The notes: generated by a model not told the origin, from the sequence alone. DNA of 64,000 bases from Castor canadensis (GCF_047511655.1 NC_133401.1:15532001-15596000), one strand, 5' to 3'; positions 35,019-47,530 are shown, counted from the stretch's first letter. Made by a program: numbers and translations.

Positions 35019-35394
35019 TTTTTAATGAGAAAATGTGAATTATTATGTTTACTTAACTTAGGGTTGATGTTGGCTCATACAGTGTGCCATGTACTACCCT
35101 AATGCAAGATGTTATCAATAGGGATGTAGTGCAGTGTTGGGTGAGCTGGAATTCATAGTAACTATCTAGAGTTTCTGCTTTTTTTGTGATCCTGATACCA
35201 CTTTGAATAATTATCTACTAGTTTTAAGAAAAAACACACTTTCTACCAGGTACTACTGTTCTTATTTCAAATTATCTTGTTTAATGAGAGAAGCATAGAA
35301 GAGAGAGAAAAAGTGTTAATGAAGCATGAAGAGATAAAAAGTTTTTAAGAAAAAAAAATGAATATTCAACACTCAGTATAATTTTTACACTGGT

Positions 35395-35660
35395 TGCTAT
35401 ACTACAGAGCCATAGAAGTAAAAGTAGCATGGTCCTTGCATGAAAACAGAGGCAAGGACTAATGGAATAGAATAGAAGACCCAGGTATAAATCTGCCCAG
35501 CTACGCTTACCACCTGATTTTTGGCAAAAAGAGCTCTAAACGTTCTATGGAGCAAAGACAGCCTCTTCAATAGATGGTGCTGGAAAGACTAGATATCCAC
35601 ATGTAGAAGACTGAAACTAGACTCCTAGGTTTCACTATGTACAAATATCAACTCAAAAGT
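35395..35660 (+). mobile_element. L1 ORF2 fragment, left half of an interrupted copy
   Basis: 'cagagccatagaagtaaaag', 'atagaagacccaggtataaa' and 'cagcctcttcaatagatggt' match the L1 ORF2 thumb region. It continues at about 36095-36330 after an insertion. Confidence 0.8.
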
Positions 35661-35667
35661 AATGAAA

Positions 35668-35745
35668 GGACTGCTGGAGTAGCTCAAGTGGCAGAGCACA
35701 TGCTTAGCAAGTGTGAGGCTCTCATGAACCAATTCAGGTTATAAT
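35668..35745 (+). repeat. ID/tRNA-type SINE
   Basis: 'ggagtagctcaagtggcaga', 'gcacatgcttagcaagtgtg'. The 3' block is diverged. Confidence 0.7.
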
Positions 35746-36094
35746 ACATGCATATATGGTAGTGTCACAATGAAACACAATGTATAGCTATCTTAAACAA
35801 ATGAAAATGCCATTTTTTTCCAAAACAGAGAACAGAAAGGCAAAACAGGTCCTGTCTGGTGATTTGCTAACAGTGGGAGAAGGGAGGCTATGAGGAAAAG
35901 GTGTGGGAGGGTGAATATGGTAAATATTGTGTATTCATGTGTGAAAATGGAAAAATAATACCTGTTGAAACTATTCTAGGAATGGAGGAGGGGGGATACA
36001 GGATAATGATGGAGGGGATGAATTCAACTATGATATAGTGTAAGAACATTTTTAAATGCACAGTGTACCACCAGTACACCATTAATAAAAATAA
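35746..36094 (+). repeat. Retroposon 3'-end-like purine-rich segment
   Basis: G/A-rich, with 'aataatacctgttgaaacta', 'ggataatgatggaggggatg', 'tatgatatagtgtaagaaca' and an aataaaaataaataaa tail. A related segment is at about 41640-42035. Probably an L1 3' UTR type. Confidence 0.5.
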
Positions 36095-36330
36095 ATAAAA
36101 TGGATCAAAGGGATTTATATAATGCCTAATACTTTGAAGCTACTGCAGGAAAGAATAGGGAATACACTGGAACATACAGGCATAGGCAATCACTTCCTAA
36201 ATAGAATTCTAATGGCTTAGCAATCAAGAGAAAAGAATGACAAATGGGACAACCTGAAACTAAAAAGATCCTGCACAGAGAATGAAGAAATCATCAAGCT
36301 GAAGAGCTAGCCCACAGAATGGGAGAACAG
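36095..36330 (+). mobile_element. L1 ORF2 fragment, right half of the interrupted copy
   Basis: 'atggatcaaagggatttata', 'ggcataggcaatcacttcct', 'aacctgaaactaaaaagatc' continue the L1 reading from 35660. Confidence 0.75.
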
Positions 36331-36949
36331 GGGCTAGACTTGAGCCTTGGGATGTACCAGTACCATTGATTGAGTAGGACCTTGCCAAAGATTCAGAGAA
36401 CTCAATGACCAGAAAACACCCAGGACCTTGAGGTTCCAAAGAAGACTCAGAAAAATAGTAACTCCCAAATGACCATGAGAGTGGTCATGGGGCAATCTTT
36501 CCTTCAAATAAGGAAGGAAAAGGTAGGAACTCACAAAATTGTATGTATTGGTTGATTACTGGTATTATTAATGTTTCTTAGTGTGTAGATCATTCATAGT
36601 AATGGAAAAACCACCAGCGATCAAAATTTGTGGGGGGAGGGGGTGGTGTTAGAAGACGCTACCTATATTCTGTTTAACAGAATAAAGGGAGAAAGAGATG
36701 ATACTGTAATTTTAAAAACTAAGTTCAAAGTACATTTATTTCCAATGGAACTACTTTTTAATAAGTTTAAATAATGAGGGGATGGATGGAGAAGGGTCAA
36801 CATCAGGATAACAGAGAGATAGTTCATTATCAAAAGTGTCATGCTTATATGTCTCTCTACAAAATAAAATTGTGAGGGTGCATTTTAGCCAAGGTTGAAC
36901 GCAGCCTGTGGAAAATAACTCATTTGACCACCTCTGAGAAACCAAGTAG
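36331..36949. other. Unassigned sequence between L1 copies
   Basis: No gene or nameable repeat; a G-rich run (36632-36648) is present. Confidence 0.4.
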
Positions 36950-38065
36950 ATAGGTGAATCTGATCATCCTCCCAGAGAAGAGCTTTTGGTCAAAGAGCCT
37001 GACCTAAGGCTAGGGAACAGTTTCTCCATGCTCAGCCCCACCACAATGAATTCTGAGAAGCCTCCTAGCTAAGCAAGCTGAAACTGACTACACCTCCCAG
37101 AGGAGCCTTCATCAAAACAACCCGAGAGGAGGTCCCCAAACATGCCCAGTGGAGAGGGTTTCCACTGCTTGCCTCAGCCCAGTGTGTCTGTCCCAAAGAG
37201 GGGCGGGAACCAAGAGAAATACTCTGTCTAAAGGGACTCAGACTTGCACATCCTGGGTGGGGAGCCACACAAAGGGGACACATAAAACTGCAGACTAAAT
37301 CCTGAAGACCAGAAATTGGAGGAGAGTGTTCAGTGTACTTATTAACCACAGAATACACTTTCCTCTCCACAAGGAAATATCCTTGGACTTTATGCTTTTC
37401 CCATTTTGCCAAAGCTTCAATATGTCTATCCCTCTTCGATTCCAAAATTTTTTCTGCTAACTTTTTCAATTCTTCACCTTCTTATTTGCTTTCCATTTTC
37501 TTCTTCTCCTCCTTGCCTCCCACATTCCCCTAAACTTCCTTACAAAACACTCAAAGAGTGGTTTATCCTACCACCTTCTTATGTTATCTCCATCCTTCCT
37601 ATTCTTCTGCTATCCCTGACAATGGCACCCTCTTCCACAGTAACTGAACTATGCCTCTACACACATTACAGCATTATAAATCTGCAAAACTCACACCTTA
37701 CCATTCTTCCCTCCCCTTCCTTCTTTGTAATCTCCTTTCCCAGTCCCATTATTTTTACTACCTAAATTTTATGTCTATGTGAACAACTTTTATCTCTCCC
37801 ACACTTATTTTAACAGGAAATACTGCCAAAGGTTTTATAGTTCATGCAAATATCTGGTTTGGTATTGAATCAGTGAATTGTCATTGCTATGTTATACCTA
37901 CAGGTTAGTCGACAGAAACAACACAATAACCTCAAGAGTAATAATCCTTCCAGAACACTGAACTCAATTCAAGGGAAAGACTTCATGTGACAAAAACCCC
38001 CACCAACTAATTGGCAGAAGAAGAGAAAAATCTCAAAATAAAAGCATGTGAAATAGGAAAAAGGC
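36950..38065 (+). mobile_element. Probable L1 5' UTR
   Basis: GC-richer sequence at 36990-37330, then a C/T-rich stretch, leads into ORF1. The block 'ttgtcattgctatgttatac' and 'ccagaacactgaactcaatt' lies just before ORF1, as expected for the 5' UTR end. Assignment is by position; open frames here (up to 134 codons) have no motif. Confidence 0.5.
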
Positions 38066-38940
38066 ATGGGGAATATGACTCCTCTAAAGGACAACAACCA
38101 CATAACAAAGGACTTGATGCATATTCAAGGGGATGAATCCTCAGTTTCTGAGCTCAAAAGAATGATAATAGGAATGATTATGAGGTTAAAGAGGACATGC
38201 AAAAACAAGTCAATAAAATCCAAGACTATGGATAAACATCGAGAAGGCACAAAAACAACTAAACAAACTCAAAGAGGATTCAAACATCTGAATGAAACCA
38301 AAGTGGCCACGAAAAAGAGATAAATAAGGAAGACAATACAGGATTCAAACAGGTAATTTAATAAAGATACACTATATTTTAAAGTCCAGATAGAAACCTT
38401 GGAAATAAAAATTCCTTAAGTCAAATTAAAAAATGTAGTTGAAGGCACTCAAGAGATGGGAACAAATGGAAGACAGAATTTCAGGACTTGAAGACAAAGA
38501 TGATAGAATATGAAAAAAATGAATACATAAAGAATGAAAAGAGTAGGCAAGAACTCATTGACTCTATTAAAAGAACAAACCTACAAATCATGGGCATTGA
38601 GGAAGAGGAACAAGCCAATTGCATAGAAGACACATTCAACAAAATGAAAGCTTCCCAAATCTCAAGAAAGAGATGCCCATCCAGGAATAAGAGGTCTCTA
38701 GAACACCAAACAGACATGACCAAAACTGAATCTCTCCACAGCATATTACAGTTAAAACATCAAGTACAGAGAACAAGGAAAATACTGAACTCTGCAAGGG
38801 ATAAATGTCAAATCACCTGTAAAGCTAAAGCTGTCACAGTGACACCAGATTTCTCAACAGTAACTTTCAAAGCAAGAAGGGAGTGGATTGAAAATAATTT
38901 CAAACCTAGATACTCTACCCAACAAAGCTATCTTTCATAA
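38066..38940 (+). pseudogene. L1 ORF1, decayed
   Basis: Coiled-coil-like Lys/Glu-rich residues come first, then RTNLQIMGIEEEE (about 38572-38612), the start of the ORF1p RNA-binding domain. Near the end is TVTPDFSTVTFKARREW, the C-terminal ORF1p signature. The longest open piece is 38488-38940 (150 codons). Stops and frame changes split the rest. ORF1p would coat L1 RNA; this one is inactive. Confidence 0.75.
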
Positions 38941-40954
38941 ACAAAGAAGAATAAAAAACCTTCCATGATAAACAGAAGCGAAAACAATATATGAGCACTA
39001 AGCCAGAACACTAGAAGTTACTCAAAGGAATTTTGTACACAGAAGTTCAAGATAAACAGCCATGGAAGGATGGGAAGAATTAAATCTCAGCAGATGCAAT
39101 TGGAGAGTAGCAAAGGAACACACACACACACACCAAAAGCAACAAAAGGCAGGAATTACCACAAACCTCTCAATATTAACACTGAATGCTAATAGTGTCA
39201 ACTCATACATCAAAAGGCATAGATTGATGAACTGGATTAGAAAGGAAGACTTGACAATTCATTGTCTACAAGAAACCTATCTCATCAACAAAAACAAACA
39301 TTTGGCTTATACTGAAAGGATGGAAAAAGAATTTCCAAGCAAATGGACCCCCAAAACAAGCAGGAGTATCTACACATATATCTCATAAAATACACTTCAA
39401 ACGTACATTAGTCAGAAGAGACAAAGGAGGTCAGTTCCTACTAACAAAAAGAAACAAAAGAATACTATATCAAGAGGAAATAACAATTGTTAACCTATAT
39501 ACACCCAATGGAGGCATATATAACTTCATCAAACAAACACTACTGGACTTAAAAGCACAGGTAAACCACCAAAACAATGGTAGTAGTAGACTTCAATACA
39601 CCACTGTTAACAATATTTAGGTCATCCAGATTAAAAAAAAATCAACAAAGAAACCTCAGAATTAAATGACACCATAGAACAAATGGACTTAACAGACATG
39701 AACAAAGACTTTTCTCCAGCAGCATCAAAATACACATTCTTGTCAGCAACCCATGGAAATTTCTCCAAAACCAATTATATTTCAGGACACAAAGTTGTAA
39801 TGAATATAAGAAAGTAGAAATGATTCTCTGTATCCTGTTTGGCCACAATGGAATAAAACTAGAACTCAACAATAAAAAAAAAACACAGAAAATACTTAAA
39901 CATGTGGAGACTGAACATCATGTTACTGCACAACCAGTGGGTCATCTCAGAAATAATGGAGGAAATCAATAAAGTTCCTGGAATCTTATAACAATGAAAA
40001 CACAACCTACCAGAAACTGTAGAATACAGCAAAGGCAGGTCTAAGTGGAAAATTTGTACCTATGATTGCCTACATTAAAAACACAGATCTCAAATAAATG
40101 ACCTAAGGCCACATCTCAAACTCCTAGAAAAACAAAAATAAGCTAATCCCAAAACCAACAGGAAAGAGATAATAAAAATAAGGGCCCAAATCAATGAAAT
40201 AGACACCCCCCAAAAGTTATGCAAAGATTTAATGAAACAAAAAGCTGGTTTTCCAGAAAGATAAATAAGAATGATACTTCCTTAGCCAATTTGACTAAAA
40301 CAAGAAGGGATAAGACCCAAATTAATAAAATTAGATATGAAAATTGTGATATTTCAACAAATAACAATGAAATCCCAAGGATCACTAGGGAATACTTTGA
40401 AAACCTATACTCAAATATATTGGAAAATCTACATAAAATGGATAAATTTCTAGATGCATTTGACAAATCAAAATGGGCAAAATAGGATAAAAACCACCTA
40501 AGTAGATCTATAACAGGAATGAAATTGAAGCAGCAATAAAGTATCCACCCCCCAAAAAACTCCAGGACTAGGTAAATTTACTGGTGAATTCTACCAGACA
40601 TTCAAAGAACTAATTCCAACACTTCTCAAACTTTTCCATGAAATAAAAAAGAATGTCATCAACTTCACTTGATAAAGCCAGTATTTCACCCATCCCAAAC
40701 CTGGACAAGGACACATCAGAATAGAATTATAGGTCAATCTCTTTAGCGAACACAGATGCAAAAATTCTCACTAAAATACCAGCAAACTAATTTCAAAAAC
40801 AAATCAAAAATATCATACACCATGATCAAGTTGGCTTTACTCCAGAATTGCAGGAATGGTTCAACATATGCAAAGCAATAAATGTAATACAGAATGTAAA
40901 CAGAATGAAAGACAAGAATCAAACGATGATCTCAGTAGATACAGGGAAAGCTTA
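38941..40954 (+). pseudogene. L1 ORF2 N-terminal half, decayed
   Basis: The inter-ORF spacer holds a short (CA)n (39118-39134). The endonuclease domain starts near 39150 with ITTNLSILTLNANSVNS and HCLQETYL (39262-39290), showing the LQETH-type metal-binding Glu with a Tyr where His is usual. Many stops follow. RT N-terminal sequence runs to about 40950, where a SINE composite interrupts. Confidence 0.8.
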
Positions 40955-41142
40955 TGCTTGTTGTCCTAGCTACTTGGGAGGCAGAAATCAGGAGGATTAT
41001 TGTACAAAGCCAATCCTCAGCACATAGATCATGAAACCCTATTCATGAAAAAGACCTCTTAGAGTGGCTCAAGTGGTAGTGTGCCTGTCTAGCAAGTGTG
41101 AGGACCTGAGTTCAAACCCCAGTACCACCATAAAAAGGAGAA
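40955..41142 (+). repeat. Composite B1 + ID SINE inserted in L1
   Basis: 'cctagctacttgggaggcag', 'gagtggctcaagtggtagtg', 'gacctgagttcaaaccccag' and 'taccaccataaaaag'. Confidence 0.8.
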
Positions 41143-41510
41143 AATTCAACATTCTTTCTTTATAAAATCTCTAATGAAACTAGGACTAGAAGGAATGTAC
41201 CTCAACATAATAAAGGCTATATATGACAAGCCTATAGTCAACACTGAGGACATCACAATAATAGACTTCAAGCTATACTACAAAGCCTTAGTGATAAAAA
41301 CAACATTGTATTGGAACAAAAACAGACATTAAGACCAATGGAATTGAATAGATGACCCTGACATAAACCCACACATCTACAGCCATCTGATTTTCCACAA
41401 AGGATCCCAAAATATGTGCTGGAGAAGACGACCTCTTCAACAAATGGTGCTGAGAAAACCAGATACCCACCTTCAGAAGACTCGAACTAGACCTATAAAC
41501 AAAATGTATT
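41143..41510 (+). mobile_element. L1 ORF2 fragment after the SINE
   Basis: 'tgaaactaggactagaagga', 'acattaagaccaatggaatt' and 'cctcttcaacaaatggtgct' continue L1 ORF2 in the same orientation. An internal deletion is evident because the middle RT part is missing. Confidence 0.75.
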
Positions 41511-41639
41511 AGTGAATCTCTCAGAGGGAGCTATTGAAGGTGGGGGGAGAGAAAGAAAATATTAGAGAATTTAAAATAATGAAACAAACCATTGATATAT
41601 GAATATAATGTAATACACTAGACAGTAAAACTGTTGAAT

Positions 41640-42035
41640 ATTAGAGGAGCATGGTGATAAAGAATGAGGAAGTAGTGGAGGGGAGGATGTTAATTTGATA
41701 AAAGCATGATATTTTCAAACCAGAAGTATCAAGGCAAAACCCCCTTGGACTATCAATGTACCTATAATTTTTTAAATGAAGGTCAGAAGGAAAAAATAAA
41801 TCTTTTCTGGGGGGTATGTATAAATGGAGGGGGAAGGGCACAAGGAAACATGAGAATGAGGGTGTATATGAAACTAGAAGAATGAAACCTGTTCAAATTG
41901 TTCTAAGAGGGGGGAGGGGAAGAGGGATAATGATCGAAAGGGTAAATCTAACTAAGATATATTGTAAGCACATATACAGATATCACAGTGTATCTGTACA
42001 CTATTATATGCTAATAAAATCATTAACAAAGATAT
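41640..42035 (+). repeat. Retroposon 3'-end-like purine-rich segment
   Basis: 'gaatgaaacctgttcaaatt', 'gggataatgatcgaaagggt', 'aactaagatatattgtaagc' and 'atatgctaataaaatc'. Related to 35746-36094. Confidence 0.5.
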
Positions 42036-42485
42036 AAAATGTTATAAAAATCAGTAGCCTTTCTATATACCAGCAGTGAACAAACTGAGAAAGAATTTAG
42101 GAAAACAATTCCATTTACAATAGCCTCAAAAATTAAAATACCTAGAAATCCATTTGACAAAGAAAGTGAGAGATGTTTACAACAAAAACCATAAACTTCT
42201 AAAGAAAGAAACTGAGGAAAACATCAGAAGATGGAAAGACCTCCCATGCTCATGGACCAGCTGATTTAGTATCATGAAAATGGCTATACTACCCAAAGCA
42301 ATCTATATGTTCAGTGCAAGCCCCACCAAAGTTTCAATGACACTCCTCACAGAGACTGAAAAAAACAACTTTAAAGTTCATACAAAAGCAGAAAACACTG
42401 AAACTAGCCAAGGCAATACTGAGCAAAAAGAGCAATACTGAAGGCCTCGCATTACCTCACTTCAAGCTATACAACAGAGCTAAGA
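42036..42485 (+). mobile_element. L1 ORF2 fragment
   Basis: 'agtagcctttctatatacca', 'acaattccatttacaatagc' and 'cctcccatgctcatggacca' match L1 ORF2. It covers about the same ORF2 part as 32903-33340, so it is a separate copy. Confidence 0.82.
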
Positions 42486-42750
42486 GTTGAGCTAAAATTA
42501 TTCCTTTATATGACACATAATCCTCATCAATACAGGCAGTGAAGTTAAGAACCAACAGTGTGTTATACAGAACTGTGGTTTACAAATTTCTCACATGCAC
42601 TGATAGGCAATGAGGTTGTTGCCACTCACATAGAGGATTAATGTAAGACAGGATTTGAGTTAAGACTTCACTAAAATATATGATGAAAACAGGAAAACTT
42701 TCCCAAATCCTTCACTCTAAAATTTGTGAACCTGTCCATATTCAGTGGTG

Positions 42751-43097
42751 TGTGGGAAAATTTGTCTTTTCCTTCAAAGAAATAGAATTATAAACCCAAC
42801 TCAGGTAAATCCACTTTAAAACAGCAGCTCATTATGTTTGTAGATTTCTGGAATGTTAACTTTGCCCTTTCCCAGGTAAATCCACTTCAAAACAAACCTC
42901 ATCTGTACTGAATCAAGAAAGACCATGAATGCTGACTCCTACCAATAGGAGAAGGGGGCAGTGTTGCATCAGGGATTAAAACCCAAGTGAACTTCCCACT
43001 CAATGTGCTTGTTTACCAGACCTATATCAGTGGCACATCCTTCAGCAGAAGTAAAACTTTTGCCTGGCTGACTGACTCCTGAGTCTTATTTCTAACA
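42751..43097 (+). mobile_element. 5' LTR of ERV-C
   Basis: Starts tgtgggaaaa and ends ttctaaca, 347 bp. It pairs with 48972-49325: shared 'ttgtcttttccttcaaagaa', 'caggtaaatccact', 'accaatagaagaa/aggagaa', 'tgactgactcctgagtctta'. A TTAAAA box lies at about 42976 and an AGTAAA variant poly(A) signal at about 43051. Confidence 0.88.
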
Positions 43098-43916
43098 GCT
43101 TAGGATATCTTCATTGCCATCTCCATGAGAGATTAAAGGACCCCCATCTTGGGGGAGACATGGCCCTTGTCTGGTTAGTGGTGGCCCTAGGATTGGGTGA
43201 ATTGTCCCACTCAGGGCAATTAAAGATCTAAGACATCAAAGGTTCAGTCTACAGCAATGTGGGTAAGCACCCTAGGAAGCACTGTGGTGACCAGGTAACT
43301 CTGTGCATAGACCAAGGTAGGAAAGTTGCTCTTTAGTACCTTCTCGGTGGTCAGGAAGTTCTTTGGGGTTGATTGTGTGCATATCTGACATGTGTCTCAA
43401 GATGTGAAGTGAAGTGCAACTCCTGATTCAAGGTTTTGGTTTCCCCCAAAGGATCCATCTGGAAACAGAAAAAGCAATCTCAGGTTTTATGTAAGAAACC
43501 TCCAGAAAAGGAGGGGTTGAACATAAAAAGAGGTAAAATATGTGCAGGGATATCCAAGAATGGGAAACAACCCATTATATTGAAAATCTCAGAATGAGGG
43601 GAAATTGAGCATAGATGAAATTCCCCAAGACAGCCCCTGGTAATTATGTTAATGTTCTGAGAAGAAACACCCCCCCCTCAGACAAAGGTTTAAAAAAATC
43701 AAACAATGATAAAATACTGCTGTTTTATCTGGACCCAAGGACCTATAATAATACCAGCAGTATTTTGGCCAAAGTAGGAGTCCAATGATGAATGGGTCTA
43801 TAAGTTACTAATAGAATATGTAAATAGTAAGAGTCTAGTCACTCAAGAGAAAATTGATTATGCCCTCTGTTGGAGACAGGGACCAGTCACCCTCTACCCA
43901 TTGAAAGTAAATGGTG
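43098..43916 (+). pseudogene. gag: ERV-C leader and gag remnant
   Basis: No clear primer site follows the LTR. The DNA has the position of leader and gag, but no domain motif survives in any frame that I can read. The stretch ending 'gaaagtaaatggtg' is the L1 target-site copy. Confidence 0.4.
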
Positions 43917-44854
43917 TATAGATACCACATTTTCTTAATCCATTCGTCAGTGGTGGGGCATCTTGGCTGTTTCCATAACTCGGCTATTGTGAATAGTGCT
44001 GCAATAAACATGGGTGTGCAGGTGCCTCTGGAATAACCTGTGTCACAGTCTTTTGGGTATATCCCCAAGAGTGGTATTGCTGGATCAAATGGTAGATCAA
44101 TGTCTAGCTTTTTAAGTAGCCTCCAAATTTTTTTCCAGAGTGGTTGTACTAGTTTACATTCCCACCAACAGTGTAAGAGGGTTCCTTTTCCCCCCGCATC
44201 CTCACCAACACCTGTTGTTGGTATTTTATGCAGCCATGAAGAAGAACAAAATGTTATCATTCACTGGTAAATGGATGGAATTGGAGAACATCATTCTGAG
44301 TGAGGTTAGCCTGGCCCAAAAGACCAAAAATCGTATGTTCTCCCTCATATGTGGACATTAGATCAAGGGCAAACGCAACAATAGGATTGGACTTTGAGCA
44401 CATGATAAAAGCGAGAGCACACAAGGGAGGGGTGAGGATAGGTAAGACACCTGAAAAATTAGCTAGCATTTGTTGCCCTTAATGCAGAGAAACTAAAGCA
44501 GATACCTTAAAAGCAACTGAGGCCAATAGGGGAAGGGGACCAGGAACTAGAGAAAAGATGAGATCAAAAAGAATTAACTTAGAAGGTAACACACACGCAC
44601 AGGAAATTAATGTGAGTCAACTCCCTGTATAGCTATCCTTATCTCAACCAGTAAAAACACTTGTTCCTTCCTATTATTGTTTATACTCTCTCTACAACAA
44701 AATTAGAAATAAGGGCAAAATAGTTTCTGCTGGGTATTGAGGGGGTGGGGGGGAGAAGGAGGGGGCAGAGGGGGTGGTAAGGGAGGGGGTGGGGGCAGGG
44801 GGGAGAAATGACCCAAGCCTTGTATGCACATATAAATAATAAAAGAAAAAAAAA
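43917..44854. mobile_element. L1 insertion with 5' inversion (twin priming)
   Basis: The left part (43917-44220) is L1 ORF2 C-terminal sequence in reverse; its minus-strand frame reads GIYPKDCDTGYSRGTCTP and PTTDEWIKKMW. The right part (44221-44854) is the L1 3' end in forward orientation with a G-rich 3' UTR (44740-44805) and an aataaaag tail. The two parts meet inside one L1 and are nearly contiguous when the left part is flipped. GAAAGTAAATGGTG flanks the whole insertion (43903-43916 and 44855-44868). Confidence 0.93.
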
Positions 44855-44868
44855 GAAAGTAAATGGTG

Positions 44869-45213
44869 AAAGAAAAGTGATATCCAAAGTAAAAGAAAAA
44901 TGAGTCCCCCTTAATGGTCTGCCTCTTCCTCCATATGCACCTGGTGCTTAGAACCCACCTCATGGGGAATTTCCTCAGGCAATGACCCCTGAGGATGAAA
45001 TTGACCCTGAGGAGAATCTTGGGACAGATACAAGAGCGAGAGCCATGGTCAACCAGAATCCCTGTATCCAACATTACCAAAGCTCAAGAAGGAATAAGAA
45101 CAATGTAAAAAAGATGTCTGTAATTTCCCCTCTCCTCCTATGAAACCTTCCCCTGAGGGATCATATCCTTTACAGAAAGTCTCCTTAGAAGGAGGTAGAA
45201 TAGGGCTTGTATT
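44869..45213 (+). pseudogene. ERV-C gag/pro remnant
   Basis: Continues the interrupted ERV interior. There is no intact motif; by position it is the remnant between gag and RT after a large deletion. Confidence 0.35.
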
Positions 45214-46330
45214 GTGATGCTCTGCTCACAAGTTCAGAGGTCACAGATTTTAAAAAGAAGGTTAGGACATGTAATCAGTGAGCAAAAGAGAAAACTTAAC
45301 CCAGAGAAAATATCTGGCATAATAAACATGCCATTACCTAAAATGAAGTGGGATCATAGAAAATCTATAGGACTGGTTGGATCCTGTAGGTTATGGATTG
45401 ATGCCTTTGCCTCAAAAATAAAGGATTTACATACTAAACTCCTGGGGGAAGAACCTGACTCCCTCATTTGGAAACCAAAGGAAGTAGAACTACTAAATAC
45501 TTTAAAACAAGACCTTATGACTGCTCCTGTGTTATTTCTCCCCTCCTTGGAAAAATCCTCCCACTTATTTGTTTCTGTGGATCAAGGAACCAACTTAGGA
45601 GTATTAACTTAAGAACACAGATGGCAGAGACAGCCAGTGGCTTTCATATTAAAGTTACTAGATCCTGTATGTCAAGGATGGCCAGAATGCATGCAGTCTG
45701 TAGCTGCAACTGCAGCTCTAGTTAAAGAAAGTGGAAAATTAACCTGTGGGGGAGCTGTAATTGTATGTACTCCCCATCAAGTTCCAAATCAGAAGGTGTG
45801 ATGATGGCTAACCATCTCCAAGATATTAAAATATGAAGCAATTTTATTAGAAAAAGATGATCTAATTCTTACCACAGATAATTGCCTTAACCCTGCAAGT
45901 TTCCTGATGGGAGGACCAGACAAGCCCCAAGTTGAACATGATTACCTTAACATAATAGACTATCAAACCAAAGTTAGGCCAGAATTACAGGATAGCCCAT
46001 TCCAGATAGGGGTGAAATTATTTATGGACATGTCATCTAGAGAGATACAGGGAGAATTTATGTGCTCTCAACCAGGCTTTAAAGTTGTTAAAAACAAAGA
46101 AGCAACCATCTATATGGATTCCAAATTTGCCTTTGGGGTAGTACAAATTTTCAGAAAAATTTAGATGGAAAGAGGGCTAACTAACAGGAGAGGGAAGGAC
46201 ATCACCAAAAAGAATAGTTTGTGTATTAGATAAGTTAATGTTGGAAGAAGAGATTGCAATTGTACATGTATCTGGACACCAAAAGGGGAGGAACCTTGAA
46301 ACTAGTGGGAACTGAATGGCCAATGAGGCA
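45214..46330 (+). pseudogene. pol: ERV-C reverse transcriptase C-terminal part and RNase H
   Basis: 45214-45612 (132 codons) starts in the RT thumb/connection with LGHVISEQKRKLNPE and continues to CRLWIDAFASKIKDL and APVLFLPSLEKSSHLF. Fingers, palm and the catalytic box are absent, so a deletion removed them. RNase H relics follow: IYMDSKFAFGVVQ at about 46112-46150 and a GHQKG His motif at about 46272, the latter in a different frame. It shares the class I connection style but differs at many residues from ERV-A/B. Confidence 0.75.
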
Positions 46331-47530
46331 CCTAAGGAAGCCAACTTACAAGTGGAGGTAACTATGTTTAATCTAACTCCTGTCCTGCCCCTTCTTCCCA
46401 CCAGACCAAAGTTCAGTGCTGAGGAAAAATATAACACATCACATTAGGACCAATAACAGATAGGGAAGGAAAATGAAAACTTCCAGATGGGGAGGAAATG
46501 GTCACTAAGCCCATAATGAGAGACTCTCCATATGGGGAGTCACTGGGGACCACAAGCCATATGTGACATCATCTTGAGAACTTATGGATGTTTTGGTATA
46601 TATGGTTGCTGAACATATCTGTGAAAGCTGTATTATTTGTAAAAAAAAAAAAAGTTAACAAGCCTTTAGAAAAGAGCCATTAGGCAGAAGACCTTCAGGA
46701 CTTAGACCTTCCCAAAGAATACAAGGTGGATTACAATGAAATGCCTAAAATAGGCTGACTCAAATACTTGTTAGTAATGGTGGCTCATCTAACAAATGTG
46801 TGGAGGCTGTTCCACTTCTTACTGAAACTTCTGGAGAAGTAACCAAGATCATTTTAGAACAAATAATACCATAGTTTAGTTTTGTAAAACATAGATCCAG
46901 ATAATAGGAGTTGCTTTACTGCCATCACTATAAAGAATGTCATAAAAGTCTGAGATATAGACTGAGAATACCATACTCTTTAGCACCCTCCTTCTTCAGG
47001 GAAGTTAGAATGACTGAACCAAACCTTAAATAAACTCTTAGCTAAGCTTGTGATAGAAACAAAATTTCCATGGCCTAAATGTCTCCCTAATGCTCTATTT
47101 CTCATTAGAATGGCTCCCAGAAAAGATGTAGGCCTATCCCTTTATGAGATGCTTTTTGGGCTCCCTTACTTAGGGCGATCCTCAGAATTATCCACAATGG
47201 AAATGAGAGATCAATTTCTTAAAAACTATACACTGACTAGTTCAATGACTTTGCTTTTTCTTAGACTAAAAAGCCACCTGCCCCAAATTCCGCATCTTGA
47301 ATTTAATGTCCATTCCTACAGGCCAGGAGATTACATCCTAATCAGAACTTGTAAGAAGGAGAGGCTTCAGCCAACCTGAGAAGGATCCTACCATGTGCTC
47401 TTAACCACCAAGACTGCAGTTTGCACAGCTGAGAAAGTTTGGACTCACTACACCAGGGTTAAGAGCCTACCAAAGAACTATTGAACCACCATCACTGACC
47501 CAGGCAATCCCCTAAAAGTCGTTTTGAGAT
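46331..47530 (+). pseudogene. pol: ERV-C integrase remnant
   Basis: Degraded zinc-domain and core sequence at 46440-46900 has many stops. A clearer C-terminal part is open at 47050-47379 and includes FPWPKCLPNALFLIRM, SLYEMLFGLPYL and a C-terminal YRPGDYILIRT. The stop at 47377 is followed by TKTAVCTAEKVWTHYTRVK in the same neighbourhood, the class I C-terminal domain end. Confidence 0.7.

Noticed and set aside
43835-44260. A 141-codon minus-strand frame as a host gene
   Set aside because: It is L1 ORF2 sequence in the inverted part of a twin-primed insertion.
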